From Trichostrongylus colubriformis (lineage: Eukaryota > Nematoda > Chromadorea > Rhabditida > Trichostrongylidae), in contig OZ022259.1 in NCBI GenBank assembly GCA_963978905.1, positions 52,098,727 through 52,162,726 of the forward strand: a DNA stretch of 64,000 bases. The letters run 5' to 3'. A program made the position numbers and the translations under genes. Position 1 is the stretch's first letter, and each line of letters opens with the position of its first letter. The notes under the pieces are model-generated. The model did not search any database and was not told the DNA's origin. It saw only the letters and a program-made list of their open reading frames with translations. Of this stretch, positions 33,401 to 47,200 are shown piece after piece.

Positions 33401-36400
33401 CCCTTGCTCCAGACTGCTTTTCGTGAGCGAGAATTCGCCAGGGATCAATTTTGCGAGGTCATCCTGGCGATGAAATCCCGTTGGTTCCGTAGTGTAGCGG
33501 TTACCACCCTGGACTTTGAATCCAGTAACGCGAGTTCGAATCTCGCCGGGACCTAAGTCTTTGCCGAATGTTTCTATGATAAGCCCTTGCCCCAGACTGC
33601 TTTCCGTGAGTGAGAATTCGCCATGGATCAATTTTGCGAGGTCATCCTGGCGATGAACTCCCGTTGGTTCCGTAGTGTAGCGGTTAACACCCTGGACTTT
33701 GAATCCAGTAACGCGAGTTCGAATCTAGGCGGAACCTAAGTCTTTGCCGAATGTTTCTATGATAAGCCCTTGCCCCAGACTGCTTTTCGTGAGCGAGAAT
33801 TCGCCATCGATCAATTTTGCGAGGTCATCCTGGCGAGGAAATCCCGTTGGTTCCGTAGTGTAGCGGTTAACACCCTGGACTTTGAATCCAGTAACGCGAG
33901 TTCGAATCTCGCCGGAACCTAAGTCTTTGCCGAATGATTTTATGGCAAGCCCTTGCCCCAGAGTGCTTTTCGTGAGTGAGAATTCGCCATCGATCAATTT
34001 TGCGAGGTCATCCTGGCGATGAAATCCCGTTGGTTCCGTAGTGTAGCGGTTAACACCCTGGACTTTGAATCCAGTAGCGCGAGTTCGAATCTCGCCGGAA
34101 CCTAAATGTTTGCCGAATGATTTTATGGTAAGTCCTTGCCCCAGACTGCTTTTGTGGGTGAGAATTCGCCAGGGATCAATTTTGCGAGGTCATCCTGGCG
34201 AGGAAATCCCGTTGGTTCCGTAGTGTAGCGGTTAACACCCTGGACTTTGAATCCAGTAACGCGAGTTCGAATCTAGGCGGAACCTAAGTCTTTGCCGAAT
34301 GTTTCTATGATAAGCCCTTGCCTCAGACTGCTTTTCGTGAGCGAGAATTCGCCAGGGATCAATTTTGCGAGGTCATCCTGGCGATGAACTCCCGTTGGTT
34401 CCGTAGTGTAGCGGTTAACACCCTGGACTTTGAATCCAGTAACGCGAGTTCGAATCTCGCCGGAACCTAAGTCTTTGCCGAATGTTTCTATGATAAGCCC
34501 TTGCTCCAGACTGCTTTTCGTGAGCGAGAATTCGCCAGGGATCAATTTTGCGAGGTCATCCTGGCGATGAAATCCCGTTGGTTCCGTAGTGTAGCGGTTA
34601 ACACCCTGGACTTTGAATCCAGTAACGCGAGTTCGAATCTCGCCGGAACCTTAGTCTTTGCCGAATGATTTTATGGCAAGCCCTTGCCCCAGAGTGCTTT
34701 TCGTGAGTGAGAATTCGCCATGGATCAATTTTGCGAGGTCATCCTGGCGATGAAATCCCGTTGGTTCCGTAGTGTAGCGGTTAACACCCTGGACTTTGAA
34801 TCCAGTAACGCGAGTTCGAATCTCGCCGGGACCTAAGTCTTTGCCGAATGTTTCTATGATAAGCCCTTGCCCCAGACTGCTTTCCGTGAGTGAGAATTCG
34901 CCATGGATCAATTTTGCGAGGTCATCCTGGCGATGAACTCCCGTTGGTTCCGTAGTGTAGCGGTTAACACCCTGGACTTTGAATCCAGTAACGCGAGTTC
35001 GAATCTCGCCGGAACCTAAGTCTTTGCCGAATGTTTCTATGATAAGCCCTTGCTCCAGACTGCTTTTCGTGAGCGAGAATTCGCCAGGGATCAATTTTGC
35101 GAGGTCATCCTGGCGATGAAATCCCGTTGGTTCCGTAGTGTAGCGGTTAACACCCTGGACTTTGAATCCAGTAACGCGAGTTCGAATCTCGCCGGGACCT
35201 AAGTCTTTGCCGAATGATTTTATGGTAAGGCCTTGCCCCAGACTGCTTTCCGTGAGTGCGAATTCGCCATCGATCAATTTTGCGAGGTCATCCTGGCGAG
35301 GAAATCCCGTTGGTTCCGTAGTGTAGCGGTTACCACCCTGGACTTTGAATCCAGTAACGCGAGTTCGAATCTCGCCGGAACCTAAGTCTTTGCCGAATGA
35401 TTTTATGGTAAGCCCTTGCCCCAGACTGCTTTTCGTGAGTGAGAATTCGCCATGGATCAATTTTGCGAGGTCATCCTGGCGATGAAATCCCGTTGGTTCC
35501 GTAGTGTAGCGGTTAACACCCTGGACTTTGAATCCAGTAACGCGAGTTCGAATCTCGCCGGAACCTAAGTCTTTGCCGAATGATTTTATGGCAAGCCCTT
35601 GCCTCAGACTGCTTTTCGTGAGCGAGAATTCGCCAGGGATCAATTTTGCGAGGTCATCCTGGCAATGAAATCCCGTGGGTTCCGTAGTGTAGAGGTTAAC
35701 ACCCTGGACTTTGAATCCAGTAACGCGAGTTCGAATCTAGGCGGAACCTAAGTCTTTGCCGAATGTTTCTATGATAAGCCCTTGCCCCAGACTGCTTTTC
35801 GTGAGCGAGAATTCGCCATCGATCAATTTTGCGAGGTCATCCTGGCGAGGAAATCCCGTTGGTTCCGTAGTGTAGCGGTTAACACCCTGGACTTTGAATC
35901 CAGTAACGCGAGTTCGAATCTCGCCGGGACCTAAGTCTTTGCCGAATGATTTTATGGTAAGGCCTTGCCCCAGACTGCTTTCCGTGAGTGCGAATTCGCC
36001 ATCGATCAATTTTGCGAGGTCATCCTGGCGAGGAAATCCCGTTGGTTCCGTAGTGTAGCGGTTACCACCCTGGACTTTGAATCCAGTAACTCGAGTTCGA
36101 ATCTCGCCGGAACCTAAGTCTTTGCCGAATGATTTTATGGTAAGCCCTTGCCCCAGACTGCTTTTCGTGAGTGAGAATTCGCCATGGATCAATTTTGCGA
36201 GGTCATCCTGGCGATGAAATCCCGTTGGTTCCGTAGTGTAGCGGTTAACACCCTGGACTTTGAATCCAGTAACGCGAGTTCGAATCTCGCCGGAACCTAA
36301 GTCTTTGCCGAATGATTTTATGGCAAGCCCTTGCCTCAGACTGCTTTTCGTGAGCGAGAATTCGCCAGGGATCAATTTTGCGAGGTCATCCTGGCAATGA

Positions 36401-39400
36401 AATCCCGTGGGTTCCGTAGTGTAGAGGTTAACACCCTGGACTTTGAATCCAGTAACGCGAGTTCGAATCTAGGCGGAACCTAAGTCTTTGCCGAATGTTT
36501 CTATGATAAGCCCTTGCCCCAGACTGCTTTTCGTGAGCGAGAATTCGCCATCGATCAATTTTGCGAGGTCATCCTGGCGAGGAAATCCCGTTGGTTCCGT
36601 AGTGTAGCGGTTAACACCCTGGACTTTGAATCCAGTAACGCGAGTTCGAATCTCGCCGGAACCTAAGTCTTTGCCGAATGATTTTATGGCAAGCCCTTGC
36701 CCCAGAGTGCTTTTCGTGAGTGAGAATTCGCCATCGATCAATTTTGCGAGGTCATCCTGGCGAGGAAATCCCGTTGGTTCCGTAGTGTAGCGGTTAACAC
36801 CCTGGACTTTGAATCCAGTAACGCGAGTTCGAATCTCGCCGGGACCTAAGTCTTTGCCGAATGATTTTATGGTAAGGCCTTGCCCCAGACTGCTTTCCGT
36901 GAGTGCGAATTCGCCATCGATCAATTTTGCGAGGTCATCCTGGCGAGGAAATCCCGTTGGTTCCGTAGTGTAGCGGTTACCACCCTGGACTTTGAATCCA
37001 GTAACGCGAGTTCGAATCTCGCCGGAACCTAAGTCTTTGCCGAATGATTTTATGGTAAGCCCTTGCCCCAGACTGCTTTTCGTGAGTGAGAATTCGCCAT
37101 GGATCAATTTTGCGAGGTCATCCTGGCGATGAAATCCCGTTGGTTCCGTAGTGTAGCGGTTAACACCCTGGACTTTGAATCCAGTAACGCGAGTTCGAAT
37201 CTCGCCGGAACCTAAGTCTTTGCCGAATGATTTTATGGCAAGCCCTTGCCTCAGACTGCTTTTCGTGAGCGAGAATTCGCCAGGGATCAATTTTGCGAGG
37301 TCATCCTGGCAATGAAATCCCGTGGGTTCCGTAGTGTAGAGGTTAACACCCTGGACTTTGAATCCAGTAACGCGAGTTCGAATCTAGGCGGAACCTAAGT
37401 CTTTGCCGAATGTTTCTATGATAAGCCCTTGCCCCAGACTGCTTTTCGTGAGCGAGAATTCGCCATCGATCAATTTTGCGAGGTCATCCTGGCGAGGAAA
37501 TCCCGTTGGTTCCGTAGTGTAGCGGTTAACACCCTGGACTTTGAATCCAGTAACGCGAGTTCGAATCTCGCCGGAACCTAAGTCTTTGCCGAATGATTTT
37601 ATGGCAAGCCCTTGCCCCAGAGTGCTTTTCGTGAGTGAGAATTCGCCATCGATCAATTTTGCGAGGTCATCCTGGCGATGAAATCCCGTTGGTTCCGTAG
37701 TGTAGCGGTTAACACCCTGGACTTTGAATCCAGTAGCGCGAGTTCGAATCTCGCCGGAACCTAAATGTTTGCCGAATGATTTTATGGTAAGTCCTTGCCC
37801 CAGACTGCTTTTGTGGGTGAGAATTCGCCAGGGATCAATTTTGCGAGGTCATCCTGGCGATGAAACCCCGTTGGTTCCGTAGTGTAGCGGTTACCACCCT
37901 GGACTTTGAATCCAGTAACGCGAGTTCGAATCTCGCCGGAACCTAAGTCTTTTCCGAATGATTTTATGGTAAGCCCTTGCCCCAGACTGCTTTTCGTGAG
38001 TGAGAATTCGCCATGGATCAATTTTGCGAGGTCATCCTGGCGATGAAATCCCGTTGGTTCCGTAGTGTAGCGGTTAACACCCTGGACTTTGAATCCAGTA
38101 ACGCGAGTTCGAATCTCGCCGGAACCTAAGTCTTTGCCGAATGATTTTATGGCAAGCCCTTGCCTCAGACTGCTTTTCGTGAGCGAGAATTCGCCAGGGA
38201 TCAATTTTGCGAGGTCATCCTGGCAATGAAATCCCGTGGGTTCCGTAGTGTAGAGGTTAACACCCTGGACTTTGAATCCAGTAACGCGAGTTCGAATCTA
38301 GGCGGAACCTAAGTCTTTGCCGAATGTTTCTATGATAAGCCCTTGCCCCAGACTGCTTTTCGTGAGCGAGAATTCGCCATCGATCAATTTTGCGAGGTCA
38401 TCCTGGCGAGGAAATCCCGTTGGTTCCGTAGTGTAGCGGTTAACACCCTGGACTTTGAATCCAGTAACGCGAGTTCGAATCTCGCCGGAACCTAAGTCTT
38501 TGCCGAATGATTTTATGGCAAGCCCTTGCCCCAGACTGCTTTTCGTGAGTGAGAATTCGCCATCGATCAATTTTGCGAGGTCATCCTGGCGATGAAATCC
38601 CGTTGGTTCCGTAGTGTAGCGGTTAACACCCTGGACTTTGAATCCAGTAGCGCGAGTTCGAATCTCGCCGGAACCTAAATGTTTGCCGAATGATTTTATG
38701 GTAAGTCCTTGCCCCAGACTGCTTTTGTGGGTGAGAATTCGCCAGGGATCAATTTTGCGAGGTCATCCTGGCGATGAAACCCCGTTGGTTCCGTAGTGTA
38801 GCGGTTAACACCCTGGACTTTGAATCCAGTAACGCGAGTTCGAATCTCGCCGGAACCTAAGTCTTTGCCGAATGATTTTATGGTAAGGCCTTGCCCCAGA
38901 GTGCTTTTCGTGAGTGAGAATTCGCCATGGATCAATTTTGCGAGGTCATCCTGGCGATGAAATCCCGTTGGTTCCGTAGTGTAGCGGTTAACACCCTGGA
39001 CTTTGAATCCAGTAACGCGAGTTCGAATCTCGCCGGAACCTAAGTCTTTGCCGAATGATTTTATGGCAAGCCCTTGCCTCAGACTGCTTTTCGTGAGCGA
39101 GAATTCGCCAGGGATCAATTTTGCGAGGTCATCCTGGCAATGAAATCCCGTGGGTTCCGTAGTGTAGAGGTTAACACCCTGGACTTTGAATCCAGTAACG
39201 CGAGTTCGAATCTAGGCGGAACCTAAGTCTTTGCCGAATGTTTCTATGATAAGCCCTTGCCCCAGACTGCTTTTCGTGAGCGAGAATTCGCCATCGATCA
39301 ATTTTGCGAGGTCATCCTGGCGAGGAAATCCCGTTGGTTCCGTAGTGTAGCGGTTAACACCCTGGACTTTGAATCCAGTAACGCGAGTTCGAATCTCGCC

Positions 39401-41160
39401 GGAACCTAAGTCTTTGCCGAATGATTTTATGGCAAGCCCTTGCTCCAGAGTGCTTTTCGTGAGTGAGAATTCGCCATCGATCAATTTTGCGAGGTCATCC
39501 TGGCGATGAAATCCCGTTGGTTCCGTAGTGTAGCGGTTAACACCCTGGACTTTGAATCCAGTAGCGCGAGTTCGAATCTCGCCGGAACCTAAATGTTTGC
39601 CGAATGATTTTATGGTAAGTCCTTGCCCCAGACTGCTTTTGTGGGTGAGAATTCGCCAGGGATCAATTTTGCGAGGTCATCCTGGCGATGAAACCCCGTT
39701 GGTTCCGTAGTGTAGCGGTTAACACCCTGGACTTTGAATCCAGTAACGCGAGTTCGAATCTCGCCGGAACCTAAGTCTTTGCCGAATGATTTTATGGTAA
39801 GGCCTTGCCCCAGAGTGCTTTTCGTGAGTGAGAATTCGCCATGGATCAATTTTGCGAGGTCATCCTGGCGATGAAATCCCGTTGGTTCCGTAGTGTAGCG
39901 GTTAACACCCTGGACTTTGAATTCAGTAACGCGACGAATCTCGCCGGAACCTAAGTCTTTGCCGAATGATTTTATGGCAAGCCCTTGCCCCAGACTGCTT
40001 CTCGTGAGCGAGAATTCGCCATGGATCAATTTTGCGAGGTCATCCTGGCGATGAAATCCCGTTGGTTCCGTAGTGTAGCGGTTAACACCCTGGACTTTGA
40101 ATCCAGTAACGCGAGTTCGAATCTAGGCGGAACCTAAGTCTTTGCCGAATGTTTCTATGATAAGCCCTTGCCCCAGACTGCTTTTCGTGAGCGAGAATTC
40201 GCCATCGATCAATTTTGCGAGGTCATCCTGGCGAGGAAATCCCGTTGGTTCCGTAGTGTAGCGGTTAACACCCTGGACTTTGAATCCAGTAACGCGAGTT
40301 CGAATCTCGCCGGAACCTAAGTCTTTGCCGAATGATTTTATGGCAAGCCCTTGCCCCAGAGTGCTTTTCGTGAGTGAGAATTCGCCATCGATCAATTTTG
40401 CGAGGTCATCCTGGCGATGAAATCCCGTTGGTTCCGTAGTGTAGCGGTTAACACCCTGGACTTTGAATCCAGTAGCGCGAGTTCGAATCTCGCCGGAACC
40501 TAAATGTTTGCCGAATGATTTTATGGTAAGTCCTTGCCCCAGACTGCTTTTGTGGGTGAGAATTCGCCAGGGATCAATTTTGCGAGGTCATCCTGGCGAT
40601 GAAACCCCGTTGGTTCCGTAGTGTAGCGGTTAACACCCTGGACTTTGAATCCAGTAACGCGAGTTCGAATCTCGCCGGAACCTAAGTCTTTGCCGAATGA
40701 TTTTATGGCAAGCCCTTGCCCCAAACTGCTTTCCGTGAGTGAGAATTCGCCATGGATCAATTTTGCGAGGTCATCCTGGCGATGAACTCCCGTTGGTTCC
40801 GTAGTGTAGCGGTTAACACCCTGGACTTTGAATCCAGTAACGCGAGTTCGAATCTCGCCGGAACCTAAGTCTTTGCCGAATGTTTCTATGATAAGCCCTT
40901 GCTCCAGACTGCTTTTCGTGAGCGAGAATTCGCCAGGGATCAATTTTGCGAGGTCATCCTGGCAATGAAATCCCGTTGGTTCCGTAGTGTAGCGGTTAAC
41001 ACCCTGGACTTTGAATCCGGTAACGCGAGTTCGAATCTCGCCGAAACCTAAGTCTTTGCCGAATGATTTTATGGCAAGCCCTTGCCCCAGACTGCTTTAC
41101 GTGAGTGAGAATTCGCCAGGGATCAATTTTGCGAGGTCATCGTGGCGATGAAATCCCGTT

Positions 41161-41232
41161 GGTTCCGTAGTGTAGAGGTTAACACCCTGGACTTTGAATC
41201 CAGTAACGCGAGTTCGAATCTAGCCGGAACCT
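41161..41232 (+). tRNA. tRNA-Gln(UUG) copy with one T-stem mismatch
   Basis: The T-stem reads CTAGC (one mismatch) and the D-loop has AGAGG instead of AGCGG. The same double variant recurs at 43352, 46456 and 48829, marking equivalent places in large duplicated blocks of 12, 17 and 13 units. Function is uncertain. Confidence 0.55.
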
Positions 41233-44200
41233 AAGTCTTTGCCGAATGTTTCTATGATAAGCCCTTGCCCCAGACTGTTTTTCGTGAGCGAGAATTCGCC
41301 ATCGATCAATTTTGCGAGGTCATCCTGGCGAGGAAATCCCGTTGGTTCCGTAGTGTAGCGGTTAACACCCTGGACTTTGAATCCAGTAACGCGAGTTCGA
41401 ATCTCGCCGGAACCTAAGTCTTTGCCGAATGATTTTATGGCAAGCCCTTGCCCCAGAGTGCTTTTCGTGAGTGAGAATTCGCCATCGATCAATTTTGCGA
41501 GGTCATCCTGGCGATGAAATCCCGTTGGTTCCGTAGTGTAGCGGTTAACACCCTGGACTTTGAATCCAGTAGCGCGAGTTCGAATCTCGCCGGAACCTAA
41601 ATGTTTGCCGAATGATTTTATGGTAAGCCCTTGCCCCAGACTGCTTTTGTGGGTGAGAATTCGCCAGGGATCAATTTTGCGAGGTCATCCTGGCGTAGAA
41701 ACCCCGTTGGTTCCGTAGTGTAGCGGTTAACACCCTGGACTTTGAATCCAGTAGCGCGAGTTCGAATCTCGCCGGAACCTAAATGTTTGCCGAATGATTT
41801 TATGGTAAGCCCTTGCCCCAGACTGCTTTTCGTGAGCGAGAATTCGCCAGGGATCAATTTTGCGAGGTCATCCTGGCGATGAAATCCCGTTGGTTCCGTA
41901 GTGTAGCGGTTAACACCCTGGACTTTGAATCCAGTAACGCGAGTTCGAATCTCGCCGGAACCTAAGTCTTTGCCGAATGATTTTATGGTAAGGCCTTGCC
42001 CCAGAGTGCTTTTCGTGAGTGAGAATTCGCCATGGATCAATTTTGCGAGGTCATCCTGGCGATGAAATCCCGTTGGTTCCGTAGTGTAGCGGTTAACACC
42101 CTGGACTTTGAATTCAGTAACGCGACGAATCTCGCCGGAACCTAAGTCTTTGCCGAATGATTTTATGGCAAGCCCTTGCCCCAGACTGCTTCTCGTGAGC
42201 GAGAATTCGCCATGGATCAATTTTGCGAGGTCATCCTGGCGATGAAATCCCGTTGGTTCCGTAGTGTAGCGGTTAACACCCTGGACTTTGAATCCAGTAA
42301 CGCGAGTTCGAATCTAGGCGGAACCTAAGTCTTTGCCGAATGTTTCTATGATAAGCCCTTGCCCCAGACTGCTTTTCGTGAGCGAGAATTCGCCATCGAT
42401 CAATTTTGCGAGGTCATCCTGGCGAGGAAATCCCGTTGGTTCCGTAGTGTAGCGGTTAACACCCTGGACTTTGAATCCAGTAACGCGAGTTCGAATCTCG
42501 CCGGAACCTAAGTCTTTGCCGAATGATTTTATGGCAAGCCCTTGCCCCAGAGTGCTTTTCGTGAGTGAGAATTCGCCATCGATCAATTTTGCGAGGTCAT
42601 CCTGGCGATGAAATCCCGTTGGTTCCGTAGTGTAGCGGTTAACACCCTGGACTTTGAATCCAGTAGCGCGAGTTCGAATCTCGCCGGAACCTAAATGTTT
42701 GCCGAATGATTTTATGGTAAGTCCTTGCCCCAGACTGCTTTTGTGGGTGAGAATTCGCCAGGGATCAATTTTGCGAGGTCATCCTGGCGATGAAACCCCG
42801 TTGGTTCCGTAGTGTAGCGGTTAACACCCTGGACTTTGAATCCAGTAACGCGAGTTCGAATCTCGCCGGAACCTAAGTCTTTGCCGAATGATTTTATGGC
42901 AAGCCCTTGCCCCAAACTGCTTTCCGTGAGTGAGAATTCGCCATGGATCAATTTTGCGAGGTCATCCTGGCGATGAACTCCCGTTGGTTCCGTAGTGTAG
43001 CGGTTAACACCCTGGACTTTGAATCCAGTAACGCGAGTTCGAATCTCGCCGGAACCTAAGTCTTTGCCGAATGTTTCTATGATAAGCCCTTGCTCCAGAC
43101 TGCTTTTCGTGAGCGAGAATTCGCCAGGGATCAATTTTGCGAGGTCATCCTGGCAATGAAATCCCGTTGGTTCCGTAGTGTAGCGGTTAACACCCTGGAC
43201 TTTGAATCCGGTAACGCGAGTTCGAATCTCGCCGAAACCTAAGTCTTTGCCGAATGATTTTATGGCAAGCCCTTGCCCCAGACTGCTTTACGTGAGTGAG
43301 AATTCGCCAGGGATCAATTTTGCGAGGTCATCGTGGCGATGAAATCCCGTTGGTTCCGTAGTGTAGAGGTTAACACCCTGGACTTTGAATCCAGTAACGC
43401 GAGTTCGAATCTAGCCGGAACCTAAGTCTTTGCCGAATGTTTCTATGATAAGCCCTTGCCCCAGACTGTTTTTCGTGAGCGAGAATTCGCCATCGATCAA
43501 TTTTGCGAGGTCATCCTGGCGAGGAAATCCCGTTGGTTCCGTAGTGTAGCGGTTAACACCCTGGACTTTGAATCCAGTAACGCGAGTTCGAATCTCGCCG
43601 GAACCTAAGTCTTTGCCGAATGATTTTATGGCAAGCCCTTGCCCCAGAGTGCTTTTCGTGAGTGAGAATTCGCCATCGATCAATTTTGCGAGGTCATCCT
43701 GGCGATGAAATCCCGTTGGTTCCGTAGTGTAGCGGTTAACACCCTGGACTTTGAATCCAGTAGCGCGAGTTCGAATCTCGCCGGAACCTAAATGTTTGCC
43801 GAATGATTTTATGGTAAGCCCTTGCCCCAGACTGCTTTTGTGGGTGAGAATTCGCCAGGGATCAATTTTGCGAGGTCATCCTGGCGTAGAAACCCCGTTG
43901 GTTCCGTAGTGTAGCGGTTAACACCCTGGACTTTGAATCCAGTAGCGCGAGTTCGAATCTCGCCGGAACCTAAATGTTTGCCGAATGATTTTATGGTAAG
44001 CCCTTGCCCCAGACTGCTTTTCGTGAGCGAGAATTCGCCAGGGATCAATTTTGCGAGGTCATCCTGGCGATGAAATCCCGTTGGTTCCGTAGTGTAGCGG
44101 TTAACACCCTGGACTTTGAATCCAGTAACGCGAGTTCGAATCTCGCCGGAACCTAAATGTTTGCCGAATGATTTTATGGTAAGTCCTTGCCCCAGACTGC

Positions 44201-47200
44201 TTTTGTGGGTGAGAATTCGCCAGGGATCAATTTTGCGAGGTCATCCTGGCGATGAAACCCCGTTGGTTCCGTAGTGTAGCGGTTAACACCCTGGACTTTG
44301 AATCCAGTAACGCGAGTTCGAATCTCGCCGGAACCTAAGTCTTTGCCGAATGATTTTATGGTAAGGCCTTGCCCCAGAGTGCTTTTCGTGAGTGAGAATT
44401 CGCCATGGATCAATTTTGCGAGGTCATCCTGGCGATGAAATCCCGTTGGTTCCGTAGTGTAGCGGTTAACACCCTGGACTTTGAATTCAGTAACGCGACG
44501 AATCTCGCCGGAACCTAAGTCTTTGCCGAATGATTTTATGGCAAGCCCTTGCCCCAGACTGCTTTTCGTGAGCGAGAATTCGCCATGGATCAATTTTGCG
44601 AGGTCATCCTGGCGATGAAATCCCGTTGGTTCCGTAGTGTAGCGGTTAACACCCTGGACTTTGAATCCAGTAACGCGAGTTCGAATCTAGGCGGAACCTA
44701 AGTCTTTGCCGAATGTTTCTATGATAAGCCCTTGCCCCAGACTGCTTTTCGTGAGCGAGAATTCGCCATCGATCAATTTTGCGAGGTCATCCTGGCGAGG
44801 AACTCCCGTTGGTTCCGTAGTGTAGCGGTTAACACCCTGGACTTTGAATCCAGTAACGCGAGTTCGAATCTCGCCGGAACCTAAGTCTTTGCCGAATGAT
44901 TTTATGGCAAGCCCTTGCCCCAGAGTGCTTTTCGTGAGTGAGAATTCGCCATCGATCAATTTTGCGAGGTCATCCTGGCGATGAAATCCCGTTGGTTCCG
45001 TAGTGTAGCGGTTAACACCCTGGACTTTGAATCCAGTAGCGCGAGTTCGAATCTCGCCGGAACCTAAATGTTTGCCGAATGATTTTATGGTAAGTCCTTG
45101 CCCCAGACTGCTTTTGTGGGTGAGAATTCGCCAGGGATCAATTTTGCGAGGTCATCCTGGCGATGAAACCCCGTTGGTTCCGTAGTGTAGCGGTTAACAC
45201 CCTGGACTTTGAATCCAGTAACGCGAGTTCGAATCTCGCCGGAACCTAAGTCTTTGCCGAATGATTTTATGGCAAGCCCTTGCCCCAAACTGCTTTCCGT
45301 GAGTGAGAATTCGCCATGAATCAATTTTGCGAGGTCATCCTGGCGATGAACTCCCGTTGGTTCCGTAGTGTAGCGGTTAACACCCTGGACTTTGAATCCA
45401 GTAACGCGAGTTCGAATCTCGCCGGAACCTAAGTCTTTGCCGAATGTTTCTATGATAAGCCCTTGCTCCAGACTGCTTTTCGTGAGCGAGAATTCGCCAG
45501 GGATCAATTTTGCGAGGTCATCCTGGCAATGAAATCCCGTTGGTTCCGTAGTGTAGCGGTTAACACCCTGGACTTTGAATCCAGTAACGCGAGTTCGAAT
45601 CTCGCCGGAACCTAAGTCTTTGCCGAATGATTTTATGGCAAGCCCTTGCCCCAGAGTGCTTTTCGTGAGTGAGAATTCGCCATCGATCAATTTTGCGAGG
45701 TCATCCTGGCGATGAAATCCCGTTGGTTCCGTAGTGTAGCGGTTAACACCCTGGACTTTGAATCCAGTAGCGCGAGTTCGAATCTCGCCGGAACCTAAAT
45801 GTTTGCCGAATGATTTTATGGTAAGTCCTTGCCCCAGACTGCTTTTGTGGGTGAGAATTCGCCAGGGATCAATTTTGCGAGGTCATCCTGGCGATGAAAC
45901 CCCGTTGGTTCCGTAGTGTAGCGGTTAACACCCTGGACTTTGAATCCAGTAACGCGAGTTCGAATCTCGCCGGAACCTAAGTCTTTGCCGAATGATTTTA
46001 TGGCAAGCCCTTGCCCCAAACTGCTTTCCGTGAGTGAGAATTCGCCATGGATCAATTTTGCGAGGTCATCCTGGCGATGAACTCCCGTTGGTTCCGTAGT
46101 GTAGCGGTTAACACCCTGGACTTTGAATCCAGTAACGCGAGTTCGAATCTCGCCGGAACCTAAGTCTTTGCCGAATGTTTCTATGATAAGCCCTTGCTCC
46201 AGACTGCTTTTCGTGAGCGAGAATTCGCCAGGGATCAATTTTGCGAGGTCATCCTGGCAATGAAATCCCGTTGGTTCCGTAGTGTAGCGGTTAACACCCT
46301 GGACTTTGAATCCGGTAACGCGAGTTCGAATCTCGCCGAAACCTAAGTCTTTGCCGAATGATTTTATGGCAAGCCCTTGCCCCAGACTGCTTTACGTGAG
46401 TGAGAATTCGCCAGGGATCAATTTTGCGAGGTCATCGTGGCGATGAAATCCCGTTGGTTCCGTAGTGTAGAGGTTAACACCCTGGACTTTGAATCCAGTA
46501 ACGCGAGTTCGAATCTAGCCGGAACCTAAGTCTTTGCCGAATGTTTCTATGATAAGCCCTTGCCCCAGACTGTTTTTCGTGAGCGAGAATTCGCCATCGA
46601 TCAATTTTGCGAGGTCATCCTGGCGAGGAAATCCCGTTGGTTCCGTAGTGTAGCGGTTAACACCCTGGACTTTGAATCCAGTAACGCGAGTTCGAATCTC
46701 GCCGGAACCTAAGTCTTTGCCGAATGATTTTATGGCAAGCCCTTGCCCCAGAGTGCTTTTCGTGAGTGAGAATTCGCCATCGATCAATTTTGCGAGGTCA
46801 TCCTGGCGATGAAATCCCGTTGGTTCCGTAGTGTAGCGGTTAACACCCTGGACTTTGAATCCAGTAGCGCGAGTTCGAATCTCGCCGGAACCTAAATGTT
46901 TGCCGAATGATTTTATGGTAAGCCCTTGCCCCAGACTGCTTTTGTGGGTGAGAATTCGCCAGGGATCAATTTTGCGAGGTCATCCTGGCGTAGAAACCCC
47001 GTTGGTTCCGTAGTGTAGCGGTTAACACCCTGGACTTTGAATCCAGTAGCGCGAGTTCGAATCTCGCCGGAACCTAAATGTTTGCCGAATGATTTTATGG
47101 TAAGCCCTTGCCCCAGACTGCTTTTCGTGAGCGAGAATTCGCCAGGGATCAATTTTGCGAGGTCATCCTGGCGATGAAATCCCGTTGGTTCCGTAGTGTA

